Shown here piece by piece: positions 46,468-55,243 of a stretch of 64,000 bases of DNA. The stretch is from Pseudomonadota bacterium (GTDB lineage: Bacteria > Myxococcota_A > UBA796 > SXON01). The first letter of the stretch is position 1. The number at the start of each line of letters is the position of its first letter. Position numbers and translations under genes: made by a program. The notes beneath the pieces are model-generated. The model ran no database searches and was not told where the DNA came from. It saw nothing but the letters and a program-made list of their open reading frames with translations. Location: the NCBI GenBank assembly GCA_030685065.1, contig JAUXQH010000118.1, positions 1 through 64,000 on the forward strand, in the 5' to 3' direction.

Positions 46468-47406
46468 GTGGATCACAAGAACTTCTTTCAGCTCTCCCGG
46501 CTCCGCCCCTTCGAGGGGCTCTGTCTCACCGCGAAGGACCTCGCGGACGAGCAGGCCTACCATCGTCGCAACCTGCAGCGACACGTGCTCTACATGCACG
46601 GCCACGGCATCGTGCAGGGCCTGCAGGTGGAGATCGAGCAGCGCAAGGACAAGTACGTCGCCGTCATCCAGGCCGGCTACGGCGTGACCCGGCTCGGACA
46701 GGGCGTGCTCCTGCCCGAGGCCGTGGCGGTGCCGCTCGAGGTGCCCCGCCAGGACGGCGAGTACATGTTGTGGCTCTTCCACGTGGAGACGCCCGACGAC
46801 GGCGCGATGCGCCCCCTGTTCGACACGAACGAGAAGAAGGAAGCGCGGATGCGCGAATTCTCCGCGCCGCGCCTCCACGCGGTCGAGGAGGACTGCGCCG
46901 ACGCCATCGCCTTGACCCGCATCAACGTGCGCCTCGGTCGCATGGTGCAGGTGCTGCTGCCCGTGCCGCGCGCCGGCCGTCAGTCCCGCGCCGCCGAGTC
47001 CTACCTCAAGCCGCGCGTGGTCGAGTTCATCCGGGTGAACAAGAACATCATCACCAACCTGCGCCGCACGGCCAAGCTGCAGGAGCTCGAGCTCGGCATG
47101 TTGGGGTTCTTCTCCGCGCTGGTGAGCTCCGAGTTCGTCCTCATCGAGGAGGGCACCTCGGATCGCGTCCTGTACCGAACCGCGGGCTCGCTGATCAACT
47201 ACGCCCACGACTTCTACAACACCCTCCCGAAGACCATCGATCGTATCGACAAGTTCAAGGAGTTCGTGCGCCGCGTGAACGCCGAAGTGCCGGGCGCCGA
47301 GCAGGGCGACGAGATCTGGCTCCGCTGGTTCGACAAGTTCGAGCGGCTCCTCCAGCCCCTCGGCAAGATCGTCGAGGAGCTCGAGCGGACGGTCGAGGCA
47401 CAGTGA
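46468..47406 (+). CDS. CIS baseplate-associated protein, unknown function
   Basis: 312 residues. Its start (FFQLSRLRPFEGLCLTAKDL, then YHRRNLQRHVLYMHGHGIVQ and GLQVEIEQRKDKYVAV) resembles a protein type recurrent near the baseplate genes of CIS loci, with the pattern EQ-x-Y-H-x-R-x3-R-x3-L-H-G-x-G-I/V-V-x-GL. A second half is helical (NIITNLRRTAKLQELELGML and the final RIDKFKEFVRR). There is no membrane segment. It follows gpI by three bases and precedes the membrane protein, so a baseplate-to-membrane connector is a reasonable but untested guess. Its GTG start is at 46468. Confidence 0.75.
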   Translation: MDHKNFFQLSRLRPFEGLCLTAKDLADEQAYHRRNLQRHVLYMHGHGIVQGLQVEIEQRKDKYVAVIQAGYGVTRLGQGVLLPEAVAVPLEVPRQDGEYMLWLFHVETPDDGAMRPLFDTNEKKEARMREFSAPRLHAVEEDCADAIALTRINVRLGRMVQVLLPVPRAGRQSRAAESYLKPRVVEFIRVNKNIITNLRRTAKLQELELGMLGFFSALVSSEFVLIEEGTSDRVLYRTAGSLINYAHDFYNTLPKTIDRIDKFKEFVRRVNAEVPGAEQGDEIWLRWFDKFERLLQPLGKIVEELERTVEAQ

Positions 47407-47437
47407 CCCTCTCGACGGCAGTGACCCTCTCGATGCC
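47402..47437 (+). repeat. 18-base direct duplication around a stop codon
   Basis: The unit agtgaccctctcga plus three to four bases lies at 47402-47419 and again at 47420-47437. The first copy contains the stop codon of the upstream gene; the second lies before the ATG of the ubiquitin-like/RING gene and so lengthens that spacer. Confidence 0.8.
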
Positions 47438-47440
47438 AGC

Positions 47441-48343
47441 ATGAGCGACGAGCAGAACGTCGTCCAGGTGCGGGTCCAGGTGATCGACATGAAGTCGTTC
47501 ACGTTGGACCTGCAGGTGCCGACCTATCTGCCCGCGCGGGACCTCACGCAGCGCGTCGCGCGGGACGCCGGCCTGGACTCCCACTGGGACGATGGCCGTC
47601 GTCGCCTGTATTGGTTGCGCGCGCGCGGGCGCCTCATGGGGGACGACGAGAAGTTGTCCGATCTGGGCGTCGTGAACAACGAGCTCGTGTACCTGCTCCC
47701 GGAGCCGCCCGCGGGAAGCGGCGTGCTGGAGCAACCGCCCGACTACCCACAGACCCACGACTACGCCGGCGCCGGGACGCTCGCGTTGCTCGGCTCCTTG
47801 TCGCTGGTGCTGCTCTGGGCCGTGGGCTGGGGCATCGCGCTTTCCCAGGAGCGCTCGATCGTGGTGGTGTCGCTGCCCGGGCTGGCGATGGGGTTGTTCT
47901 GCACGTCGTTCGCGCGGCACGCGTGGGGCGGCGCCGGCAACCAGCTCCGCATCGTGGCCACCGGCCTCTTCATGCAGCTGATGATCACGATCATCGCGTT
48001 CCTGGCGCCGGTGCTGTTGGTCGGGGCCGACGTGCTGACGGTGTACCAGGAGAGCGTGCCCGGGCTCATCCTCGGGCTGCTGGGGGTGTTCATCGGTTGG
48101 CTGGCGTGGTGGGGCGCGGTCGAGCCGCTCCCGCCGAAGCAGCAGCAGCAATTCGAGCAGGCCCCGCAGGTCATCGCCACGGTCCCCTGCGGCATCTGTG
48201 GGCTCGGCGTCGAGCAGAAGGTGCGCGTGGAGTGCCAATACGTGTGCGGGCAGTACTTCCACCAGGGCTGCTACAAAGCCAAGGTGGCGGTGTACCGCGG
48301 TGACAAGTCCAAGTGTGCGATCTGCACCCGTAAGGTCGCGTAG
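47441..48343 (+). CDS. Ubiquitin-like domain, four transmembrane helices and C4HC3 zinc finger (prokaryotic RING-type) membrane protein
   Basis: 300 residues in three parts. Residues 7-87 form a ubiquitin-like fold (VQVRVQVIDMKSFTLDLQV, an amphipathic helix, RRRLYWLRARGRLMGDDEKL, NNELVYLLPEPP), without a C-terminal GG, so not a conjugated tag. Four transmembrane helices follow (about 110-133, 139-159, 170-198, 205-227). The end holds eight zinc ligands: C250, C253, C265, C269, H274, C277, C292, C295, i.e. C-x2-C-x11-C-x3-C-x4-H-x2-C-x14-C-x2-C, a RING/PHD-like treble clef similar to bacterial Prok-RING proteins with membrane helices. Both termini are predicted cytoplasmic. It is the last gene of the CIS operon. 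I infer a membrane dock or ligase-like adaptor for the particle. Confidence 0.85.
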   Translation: MSDEQNVVQVRVQVIDMKSFTLDLQVPTYLPARDLTQRVARDAGLDSHWDDGRRRLYWLRARGRLMGDDEKLSDLGVVNNELVYLLPEPPAGSGVLEQPPDYPQTHDYAGAGTLALLGSLSLVLLWAVGWGIALSQERSIVVVSLPGLAMGLFCTSFARHAWGGAGNQLRIVATGLFMQLMITIIAFLAPVLLVGADVLTVYQESVPGLILGLLGVFIGWLAWWGAVEPLPPKQQQQFEQAPQVIATVPCGICGLGVEQKVRVECQYVCGQYFHQGCYKAKVAVYRGDKSKCAICTRKVA

Positions 48344-48376
48344 CCCAAGTCGGCCGGCGGCTTCTACCCGGCGCGG

Positions 48377-48775
48377 TCAGAACGTCGCGCGCATCCAGTC
48401 GATGATGGCCTGCGCCTCGGGCTCGGTCACGTCCTGCGGGGGCATGTCGCTCTTGCCGTTCAGGATGATGTCGAGGAGCTCGGCGTCGTCGCGGTCCATC
48501 TCCCCCGTGATGTCGGGGTTGCCGTCCGCGCCCGTCCCGTCCGCGCCGTGACACACCGCGCAGGTGTCGGTGTACAGCGCGGCTCCATCGGGCGGAACGG
48601 TGGTGTCGGTATCGGTGTCGGTGTCGGTATCGGTGTCCGTAATGACGTCGGTGTCGATTCCATCGGTGTCATCGGTGTCGTCCGTATCGGTCTGCGTGTC
48701 GGTGTCGCCGGTATCGCCGTCAGCCGCTGGGCTGCAGCCGATGAACAAGAGAAGCTCAAGCAACAGGACGCCCAT
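48377..48775 (-). CDS. Cytochrome c-like lipoprotein with TD linker
   Basis: 132 residues. Lipoprotein signal with lipobox LFIGC, then a linker almost entirely Thr-Asp (about residues 20-60), then a class I cytochrome c-like domain with haem motif CAVCH and an axial-methionine candidate in KSDMPPQDV. The linker would hold an outer or periplasmic haem domain away from the membrane. Electron partner unknown. DNA of the linker consists of ggtgtc/ggtatc-type hexanucleotide repeats, prone to length change. Convergent with the CIS operon. Confidence 0.85.
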   Translation of the reverse strand: MGVLLLELLLFIGCSPAADGDTGDTDTQTDTDDTDDTDGIDTDVITDTDTDTDTDTDTTVPPDGAALYTDTCAVCHGADGTGADGNPDITGEMDRDDAELLDIILNGKSDMPPQDVTEPEAQAIIDWMRATF

Positions 48776-48874
48776 CGCACATCTCCGGGTCGGGCGCTGT
48801 GCCCGAGCCGCCCCAGATCTGCGATCCGGCGGAGTGGTGTCCAGGGCTTGCCGAGCAGGAAGGCGGGAAAAGAC

Positions 48875-49510
<636 letters not shown>

Positions 49511-49624
49511 GTGTTCCTCCGGGGCGGCGGCCATCCTCTACAGGGTGCCCGTACCGGCCGCGATGTGCAAGTGCGGTTCCGCACGAACCATCGCGCAGTT
49601 GCCCGCGCGGTCGTGCAGATCCGC

Positions 49625-49630
49625 TATAGT
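49625..49630 (+). promoter_or_regulatory. TATAGT -10-like element, seven bases before the DUF4423 gene
   Basis: TATAGT is followed by gagcccc and then ATG at 49638. The distance implies a transcription start at or within the start codon and so a leaderless message; no ribosome-binding motif lies between. Confidence 0.5.
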
Positions 49631-49637
49631 GAGCCCC

Positions 49638-50627
49638 ATGGACTTCGACCGCATCGCGCGTGATCTGCTCGTGGCGCTCAGGGGCAGGCGCTCGCAGGTC
49701 GCCTGGTCGCGCCGCCTCGGCTACCGCAGCAACGTCGCCTATGCGTGGGAGAGCGGTAGCCGGAGCCCGACGGCGGCGGAGACCTTCCGCGCGGCCGTAC
49801 GATCGGGGGTCGATCTCGCTGCTGCGCTCACCCGCTTCTACGGGCGGCCTCCGGTCTGGCTGGAGTCGCTCGATCCGGCCAGCCCCGAGGCGGTGGCGCG
49901 GCTCCTCCACGATCTGCGCGGGAGCACGTCGATCACCGACCTCGCGCGCCGGAGCGGCCTCTCGCGCTACTCCCTCTCGCGCTGGCTGGCCGGCCAGACC
50001 CAGCCGCGCCTCTCGGAGTTCCTGCAGCTGGTGGAGACCGCGAGCGTCCGCGTGGTCGACCTGCTCGCCGTGCTCGTGGACCCCGCGACCATGCCGTCGG
50101 TGGCGGAGTTCTGGACCCGCCTCGAGGCCCGGCGCCGGGGGGCAGCCGAGTTCCCGTGGACCCAAGCGGTCGTCCGCGCGTTGGAGTTGGACGCCTACCG
50201 GCAGCTCCCGGCGCACGCGTCCGGCTGGATCGCCGCGCGGCTCGGCATGCCCCCGGAGGAGGAGGACCGCTGCCTCGCGTTCCTGTGCGAGACGGGCCAG
50301 GTCACCCGCACCGGCCCGCACTACCAGGTCGAGGCGTTGGCCGTGGACACCCGCCGCCACCCGGACATCGGTCGGCGGCTCAAGGCCCACTGGACACGCG
50401 TGGCGGCCGACCGGATCGAGCGTGACGCGCCCGGTCAGTTCTCCTACAACGTGTTCACCGTCTCGGAAGCCGATCTCGAGCGCATCCGCGAGCTCCACCT
50501 CGCCTATTTTCACGCGTTGCGCGCGATCGTGGCGGAGTCGGAGCCGGGCGAGCGCGTCGCGGTGGCGAACGTTCAGCTGTTCGCGCTCGACGCTACTCCA
50601 CGAGGTGGGTCTGCAGGAACAAGGTAG
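49638..50627 (+). CDS. DUF4423 (TIGR02147-like) transcriptional regulator
   Basis: 329 residues. Two helix-turn-helix-like segments occur at the N-terminus: RSQVAWSRRLGYRSNVAYAW (about residues 18-37) and SITDLARRSGLSRYSLSRWL (about 97-116). The C-terminal half holds the DUF4423 pattern, ending YNVFTVSEADLERIRELH, where that family is common in deltaproteobacteria and Fibrobacteres-like bacteria. Regulatory target and ligand are unknown. It begins just after a leaderless-style promoter. The last 35 bases overlap the convergent S9 peptidase gene. Confidence 0.8.
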   Translation: MDFDRIARDLLVALRGRRSQVAWSRRLGYRSNVAYAWESGSRSPTAAETFRAAVRSGVDLAAALTRFYGRPPVWLESLDPASPEAVARLLHDLRGSTSITDLARRSGLSRYSLSRWLAGQTQPRLSEFLQLVETASVRVVDLLAVLVDPATMPSVAEFWTRLEARRRGAAEFPWTQAVVRALELDAYRQLPAHASGWIAARLGMPPEEEDRCLAFLCETGQVTRTGPHYQVEALAVDTRRHPDIGRRLKAHWTRVAADRIERDAPGQFSYNVFTVSEADLERIRELHLAYFHALRAIVAESEPGERVAVANVQLFALDATPRGGSAGTR

Positions 50628-52500
50628 TGGCATCGTTGAGGTAGTCGCGATTCGACTTCCGCCGGAACCCGTGCCCCTCGTCGGCCGCGAGCAGGTACCA
50701 GACGAGCCCGCCGTTCTCCCGTACCGTGCGCACCATCTGTTCAGCCTCGTTCATGGGCACGCGCGGATCGTTCTTGCCCTGGACCACGAACAACGGATCC
50801 TTGATTCGCGCCGCCTGGGTGGTGGGCGAGATCGACTCGAGGAACGCCCGCATGTCGGGGTCGCGCTCGTCGCCGTATTCGACCCTCCGCAGATCACGAC
50901 GGTACGCCTCGGTGCGCTCGAGGAACGTCACGAAGTTGGAGATTCCGACCGAATCCACGCCGCAGCGCAGTCGATCCGCGTAGTGGACCATCGAGGCGAG
51001 CACCATGTACCCACCGTACGACCCACCCATGACGCCGACCCGCTCTTTGTCGAGCCCGGGCTCGCGCGCGATCCAATCGAGCACCGCGCCGATGTCCTTG
51101 ACCGAATCCTCCCGCTTCTTGCCATTGTCGAGCGTGACGTAGGTCTTTCCGTAGCCGGTCGACCCCCGCACGTTGGGTGACACCACCGCGATGCCGAGCT
51201 CGTTCACGAAGTACTGGGCGTTGGCGTTGAACGCATCGCGCGATTGGCCTTCGGGGCCGCCGTGGATCGTGATGATCACCGGAACCGGCCCCGTCGCGCT
51301 CCGCGGCCGGTACACGAACGCGGGCACCTGGGTGCCGTCGAACGAGGGGATCGACACGAGCTCCGGCGTCACGAAGGTGGCGGGATCGAGGCCGCCGACC
51401 TCGGAATTCGTCCACCTCGTCACGTCCCTGCGCTTCACGTCGACCATGTACACGTCGGACGTGGTCTGCGCGGTGGAGAGCGCCACGGCCAGTCGCTTGC
51501 CCGCGGGATCGAACGCGTAGCCGCCGATCACCCCGGGGGGCAGGGCGATCCGCGAGCGACGGAGCGGGGTTTTCGTGCGGGCGAGGTAGAGGACGGAGCG
51601 GCCGCCTTCGTTGACCGTGAACGCGAGGCCCTGCCCGTCCCGCGAGAGGGTGAGGCCCTCGACGTCCCACTCGAGGTCGGCGGAGAGCGGCGTCTTCGCC
51701 CCCGTGGCGAGGTCCTGCCGAACCAGCTGTTGGTACTCGGCCCCTTCGTCCGAGGTGTAGAGCACGGACGTGCCGTCTGCCGTGAATTCGGCGTCCCCGT
51801 AGGCGACCGGCGCTTGGGAGGGGTTGAGCTCGGTCACGACGCGAGTTGTCAGGTCGAGCACGTGGAGGCTCGATTCGGTCACGGAGATCGCGTGGCGGAG
51901 GAGGAGCCGGGTGTCGTCGGGGGACCAGTCGAGCACGTTCCACTGACCGTCCGCCTCGTACACGAGCGTCGCGCTCGCGGGATCCAGCGGGTCCATCGTC
52001 CAGATGTCGAAGTCTTCGCGGTTGCGACGGGTGGACGAGAACGCGAAGCGCCCCCCCGCGGTCGCCCAGGGGCCGCGCTCGTTTCGGGAGGCGCCGTCCG
52101 TGAGGAGCGTGGGCTTGCCCGTGGCGAGGTCCTGTCGGTAGAGCTGCCAGTTCTCCGCGCCGCCCGCGTCTTTTGCGAGGACCAGGCTCCGGCCGTCCCC
52201 CGCGGGGTCGAAGCTGGCGCCCGCGACGGGCTCGGTGAAGAACGTGAGCTGGCGCCGATCCGCGCCGGGCCCCGCCACGGAGTGGACCTGGTTGGTCTCC
52301 CCGAAGCGCGTCCCGATGAGCACGGGCCCGCCCTCCGGCGACCATCCGAAGAGCGAGGCGCCACGGACGTTGGTGTATTGCCGGCCGCGCTCGGTGATCT
52401 CGGCGGGGATCGGTGGGATCCCGTCGATGGTCAGCGCGCCCTGTTGGCGCGGAGGCAAGAGTTCGGCGGCGGCGGCGGCGAGCGAGAGGAGGACGAGCAT
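50593..52500 (-). CDS. Exported S9-family peptidase (prolyl oligopeptidase type)
   Basis: 635 residues with a Sec signal (MLVLLSLAAAAAE). The first 370 residues form a beta-propeller with WD40-like TolB/PD40 segments (FSSTRRNREDFDIWTMDP, LDWSPDDTRLLLRH). The catalytic domain has nucleophile motif GGSYGGYMV, aspartate in QGKNDPRVP and histidine in DEGHGF. Such enzymes hydrolyse short peptides or acyl-aminoacyl substrates in the periplasm or outside the cell. The 3' end overlaps the regulator gene by 35 bases on opposite strands. Confidence 0.92.
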   Translation of the reverse strand: MLVLLSLAAAAAELLPPRQQGALTIDGIPPIPAEITERGRQYTNVRGASLFGWSPEGGPVLIGTRFGETNQVHSVAGPGADRRQLTFFTEPVAGASFDPAGDGRSLVLAKDAGGAENWQLYRQDLATGKPTLLTDGASRNERGPWATAGGRFAFSSTRRNREDFDIWTMDPLDPASATLVYEADGQWNVLDWSPDDTRLLLRHAISVTESSLHVLDLTTRVVTELNPSQAPVAYGDAEFTADGTSVLYTSDEGAEYQQLVRQDLATGAKTPLSADLEWDVEGLTLSRDGQGLAFTVNEGGRSVLYLARTKTPLRRSRIALPPGVIGGYAFDPAGKRLAVALSTAQTTSDVYMVDVKRRDVTRWTNSEVGGLDPATFVTPELVSIPSFDGTQVPAFVYRPRSATGPVPVIITIHGGPEGQSRDAFNANAQYFVNELGIAVVSPNVRGSTGYGKTYVTLDNGKKREDSVKDIGAVLDWIAREPGLDKERVGVMGGSYGGYMVLASMVHYADRLRCGVDSVGISNFVTFLERTEAYRRDLRRVEYGDERDPDMRAFLESISPTTQAARIKDPLFVVQGKNDPRVPMNEAEQMVRTVRENGGLVWYLLAADEGHGFRRKSNRDYLNDATTLFLQTHLVE

Positions 52501-52553
52501 GGCGAGAGTGTGTCACGCCTGCCGGGGGGGGCGCACCCTCCCGGGGCGAGGGT

Positions 52554-55154
52554 TCAGCCGAGCTTGACCCACGCGAGGATGGCGCCGCCGATCACGACGG
52601 CCGCGACCGCGAGCCATCCGGCCCGCCGGGGGGCCTCGGGACCGAGCTCCATGTCGCGGGATCGGCCGCGGGGCAGGCCGGCCAGCAACACCTCGACGTC
52701 GCGTCCGGACTCCGTCCACTTGCCGGGCCCCTTCTCGCCCTCGCGCGCGGAGCTGTTCGTGATGCCGACCGCCCCGGTCCACAGGGGGGGCGGCGCGGGG
52801 GCGGGCTGGTCCATCGAACGGGGAGGCAGGCCCGCGAGGATGTCCGTGGCTTCCCGCGCCGGCGTGACCCACTTCCCCGGGCCCTTCTCATGCTCCCGCG
52901 TCGCGTCGCCCGTGACCGGGGCGGCGCCCGACCAAAGCGGACCTCGCGGGGGTTCGGTCACCGGCGGCGCGAGGCCCGCGCCGCCGGAGTCACGTCGGGA
53001 TGCGGCGGCGTGCGATTCAGCGTCGGCCACGCGGGCTACCTCCGCGAGGTGGTCCTCCGCGGCGCCACGCGCGGCCTCGAGCGCGAGACGTTCGGCGGCG
53101 ATGCGTTCGTTGCCGATGCGCGCCTGCTCGACCAGCCGGGCTTCCTCGAGGGTGCGGGCCTCTTCCAGCGCCAGGCGCTCGGCCGCGATCCGCTCGGCCT
53201 CGACGCGCGCGTCCTCCGCGCTCCGCTCCTCGTCCGTGATCCGGGCGACCTCGGCGGCGGCGCGCTCCGCGTCGACGCGCGCGTCCTCCCGCCGCGCCTC
53301 TTCGGTGGCGCGCGCCTCCTCGGCCGCGCGGGCCGCCTCGACGGCCACGCGCTCGGCCCGCGTGCGCTCCACTTCGATCCGCTGGGCCGTGACCCGCGCT
53401 TCTTCTGCGGCCGCGGCCTCGGCAGCCAGCTCTTCCGCGACGCGCGCCTCTGCGACGGCCCGCGCTTCTTCAGCTGCCCGCGCCGCCTGCGCGACGCGCG
53501 CGGCCTCCGCGGCCAGCTCTTCCGCGACGCGCGCCTCTGCGACGGCCCGCGCTTCTTCAGCGGCCCGCGCCGCCTGCGCGACGCGCGCGGCCTCCGCGGC
53601 CAGTTCTTGCTCGACGCGCGCCTCTTCCGCGAACCGCGCTTCTTCAGCGGCCCGCGCCGCCTCCGCGACGCGCGCGGCCTCCGCCGCTTCCGCCCCCCGC
53701 ACAGCTTCCGCCGCCTCCGCGGCCTCCGCCGCCTCCGCGACGCGCGCGGCCTCCACAGCCAGCTCTTCCGCGACGCGCGCCTCTACGACGGCCCGCGCTT
53801 CTTCAGCGGCCCGCGCCGCTTCCGCGACGCGCGCGGCCTCCGCCGCTTCCGCCGCCCGCGCCGCTTCCGCCGCCTCCGCGACCCGCGCGGCCTCCGCGGC
53901 GAGCACTTCCGTGGCCCCCGCCAAATCGGCGGCGACCTCGTCCGCGGCGACCTCGTCCGCGGCGGCCTCGTCCGCGGCGGCCTCGTCCGCCAGCCCCTCG
54001 TCCGGGTCCTCCCCCTCGAACACGATCTCGGCGAACGCGCCCTCGTCCCGCGCGTCCGCCTCCAGCGCCTCCAGGACGGGGCTCGCACCGACGGCGCCCA
54101 GGAACACGCGCGCCACGCCGGTGAGCGGCCGGGCGCGTTCCCGCACCGCCGCGCGCTCCGTGGCTGCGTCCGCCTCGAGGCTCGCCATCCGCGCCTCCGC
54201 CGCGCGCGCGCGCACCGCGTCCTCGGCGCGGCGGCGCGCGCGCGACGCCTCGAGCAGCGACTCCCGATCGCGCGCGCTCCGTTCGCGCGCGGCGTCCGCG
54301 GCCAGGCGCTCCCGCTCGAGGCGCGAACGTTCGGCCTCTACCCACGCATCGGCCGCGGCGCGCTCCTGGTCGTAGCGGCGAGCCCGATCCGCTTCGAGGC
54401 GCCGGTCCAGCCGCGCGCGGACCTCCTCCGCTCCCCGCCGCGGCGCGCTCTCGCGCGGATCCGCCGCGGCGGCGTCCTCGGGTTCGTTGGGAGCGGGCTC
54501 CACCTCGATCTCGCCGCGGGGCGGGAGACGGATGTCGCTCGCCGCGGCCCATGCGAGCAGCGCGGCCTCGTAGGGGATGCCGCTCCCCACCGCGGCCAGG
54601 GCCTGCCGCGCGGATCGGGCGTCACGAAAACCCACCCGGGGCGCGTCGACCCCGAGGCCCCTGAGCCAGAGCGCCGCACGGTCGACCCCCGCGGCGATCA
54701 GGGACGCCGGTGAGGCGAGCGCGGTCACGATGGTGCCGATGGCCTCGATATCGGCGGCACGTCGCGCACCGAGCGGCGCGGGCGCGTGGAGCACCGGACG
54801 GATCCGGAACCATCCCTCCGCGTCGAACCCCCACCCCTCGAGCGCCAGCCCGCCATGTGCACCGCCGAGGGCGTGCACCTGCTCGAGGTCGGCGAGCACG
54901 CGCGCGACGAGCCCCAGCGTAGCCAGGGGACCCGGCGGGGACTCGACCAGCCGCCGGGCGAGGGGAGGGCCCAACAACAGGCGTTCTCCCTCGACCGTGC
55001 ACGGCGCGAACACGCCGCCCCGCGGCACCCGCGCGGCGCGCCCTGCCGGCAGCTCCAGGACCTCGACGAGGCGCGCGTGCTGGTCCCGCACGAGGAGGCG
55101 GCGCACCCCGGGCACGAGGGACGGGAGCGATTGGACGACGGGGGCCGGCGGCAT
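52554..55154 (-). CDS. Tail-anchored coiled-coil protein with an N-terminal kinase-like remnant
   Basis: About 866 residues. Residues 1-230 look like a degraded protein-kinase-like module (LEQVHALGGAHGGLALEGWG at the place of the catalytic loop, but no HRD or DFG). A huge Ala/Glu/Arg-rich coiled coil follows (EEARAVAEARVAEELAAEAA-type 29-residue repeats), then two related 40-residue blocks ending in (H/G)EKGPGKW and ILAGLP/LLAGLP, and finally a transmembrane helix (WLAVAAVVIGGAILAW) two residues from the stop, i.e. a tail anchor. ATG at 55154 is chosen because TAGAAT ends seven bases upstream; 55163 is also in frame. Could act as a membrane-tethered rod or spacer. Divergent from the ceramidase-like gene. 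Confidence 0.7.
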   Translation of the reverse strand: MPPAPVVQSLPSLVPGVRRLLVRDQHARLVEVLELPAGRAARVPRGGVFAPCTVEGERLLLGPPLARRLVESPPGPLATLGLVARVLADLEQVHALGGAHGGLALEGWGFDAEGWFRIRPVLHAPAPLGARRAADIEAIGTIVTALASPASLIAAGVDRAALWLRGLGVDAPRVGFRDARSARQALAAVGSGIPYEAALLAWAAASDIRLPPRGEIEVEPAPNEPEDAAAADPRESAPRRGAEEVRARLDRRLEADRARRYDQERAAADAWVEAERSRLERERLAADAARERSARDRESLLEASRARRRAEDAVRARAAEARMASLEADAATERAAVRERARPLTGVARVFLGAVGASPVLEALEADARDEGAFAEIVFEGEDPDEGLADEAAADEAAADEVAADEVAADLAGATEVLAAEAARVAEAAEAARAAEAAEAARVAEAARAAEEARAVVEARVAEELAVEAARVAEAAEAAEAAEAVRGAEAAEAARVAEAARAAEEARFAEEARVEQELAAEAARVAQAARAAEEARAVAEARVAEELAAEAARVAQAARAAEEARAVAEARVAEELAAEAAAAEEARVTAQRIEVERTRAERVAVEAARAAEEARATEEARREDARVDAERAAAEVARITDEERSAEDARVEAERIAAERLALEEARTLEEARLVEQARIGNERIAAERLALEAARGAAEDHLAEVARVADAESHAAASRRDSGGAGLAPPVTEPPRGPLWSGAAPVTGDATREHEKGPGKWVTPAREATDILAGLPPRSMDQPAPAPPPLWTGAVGITNSSAREGEKGPGKWTESGRDVEVLLAGLPRGRSRDMELGPEAPRRAGWLAVAAVVIGGAILAWVKLG
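53425..53690 (-). repeat. 87-base tandem repeats in the coiled-coil gene
   Basis: Three units start at 53425, 53512 and 53599 with a period of exactly 87 bases (29 codons); the first two are nearly identical. A related, shifted copy starts near 53758. Frame is kept throughout. Confidence 0.85.
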
Positions 55155-55161
55155 GGCGGCC

Positions 55162-55167
55162 ATTCTA
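55162..55167 (-). promoter_or_regulatory. TAGAAT -10-like element before the tail-anchored protein
   Basis: On the minus strand TAGAAT is followed by seven bases and then ATG at 55154. No ribosome site is present. The hexamer overlaps an alternative ATG at 55163, which is the reason the later start was preferred. Confidence 0.4.
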
Positions 55168-55243
55168 TTCTGCGCCGAGGCGATCTGACCGGCGGCGCGC
55201 GCGCGCCCGGGATCCGCTATCATTCCCCGGCCCGAGGTCTGCC

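Noticed and set aside
47441..48343. Ubiquitin-like part as a conjugatable protein modifier
   Set aside because: There is no free C-terminal Gly-Gly; the domain continues into membrane helices, and no E1, E2 or JAB-type gene is visible in the window.
51244..54375. 1043-codon plus-strand frame rich in Arg, Ala and Ser with repeats
   Set aside because: It is the antisense of the S9 peptidase and the coiled-coil gene; its repeats mirror the 87-base repeats of the real gene.
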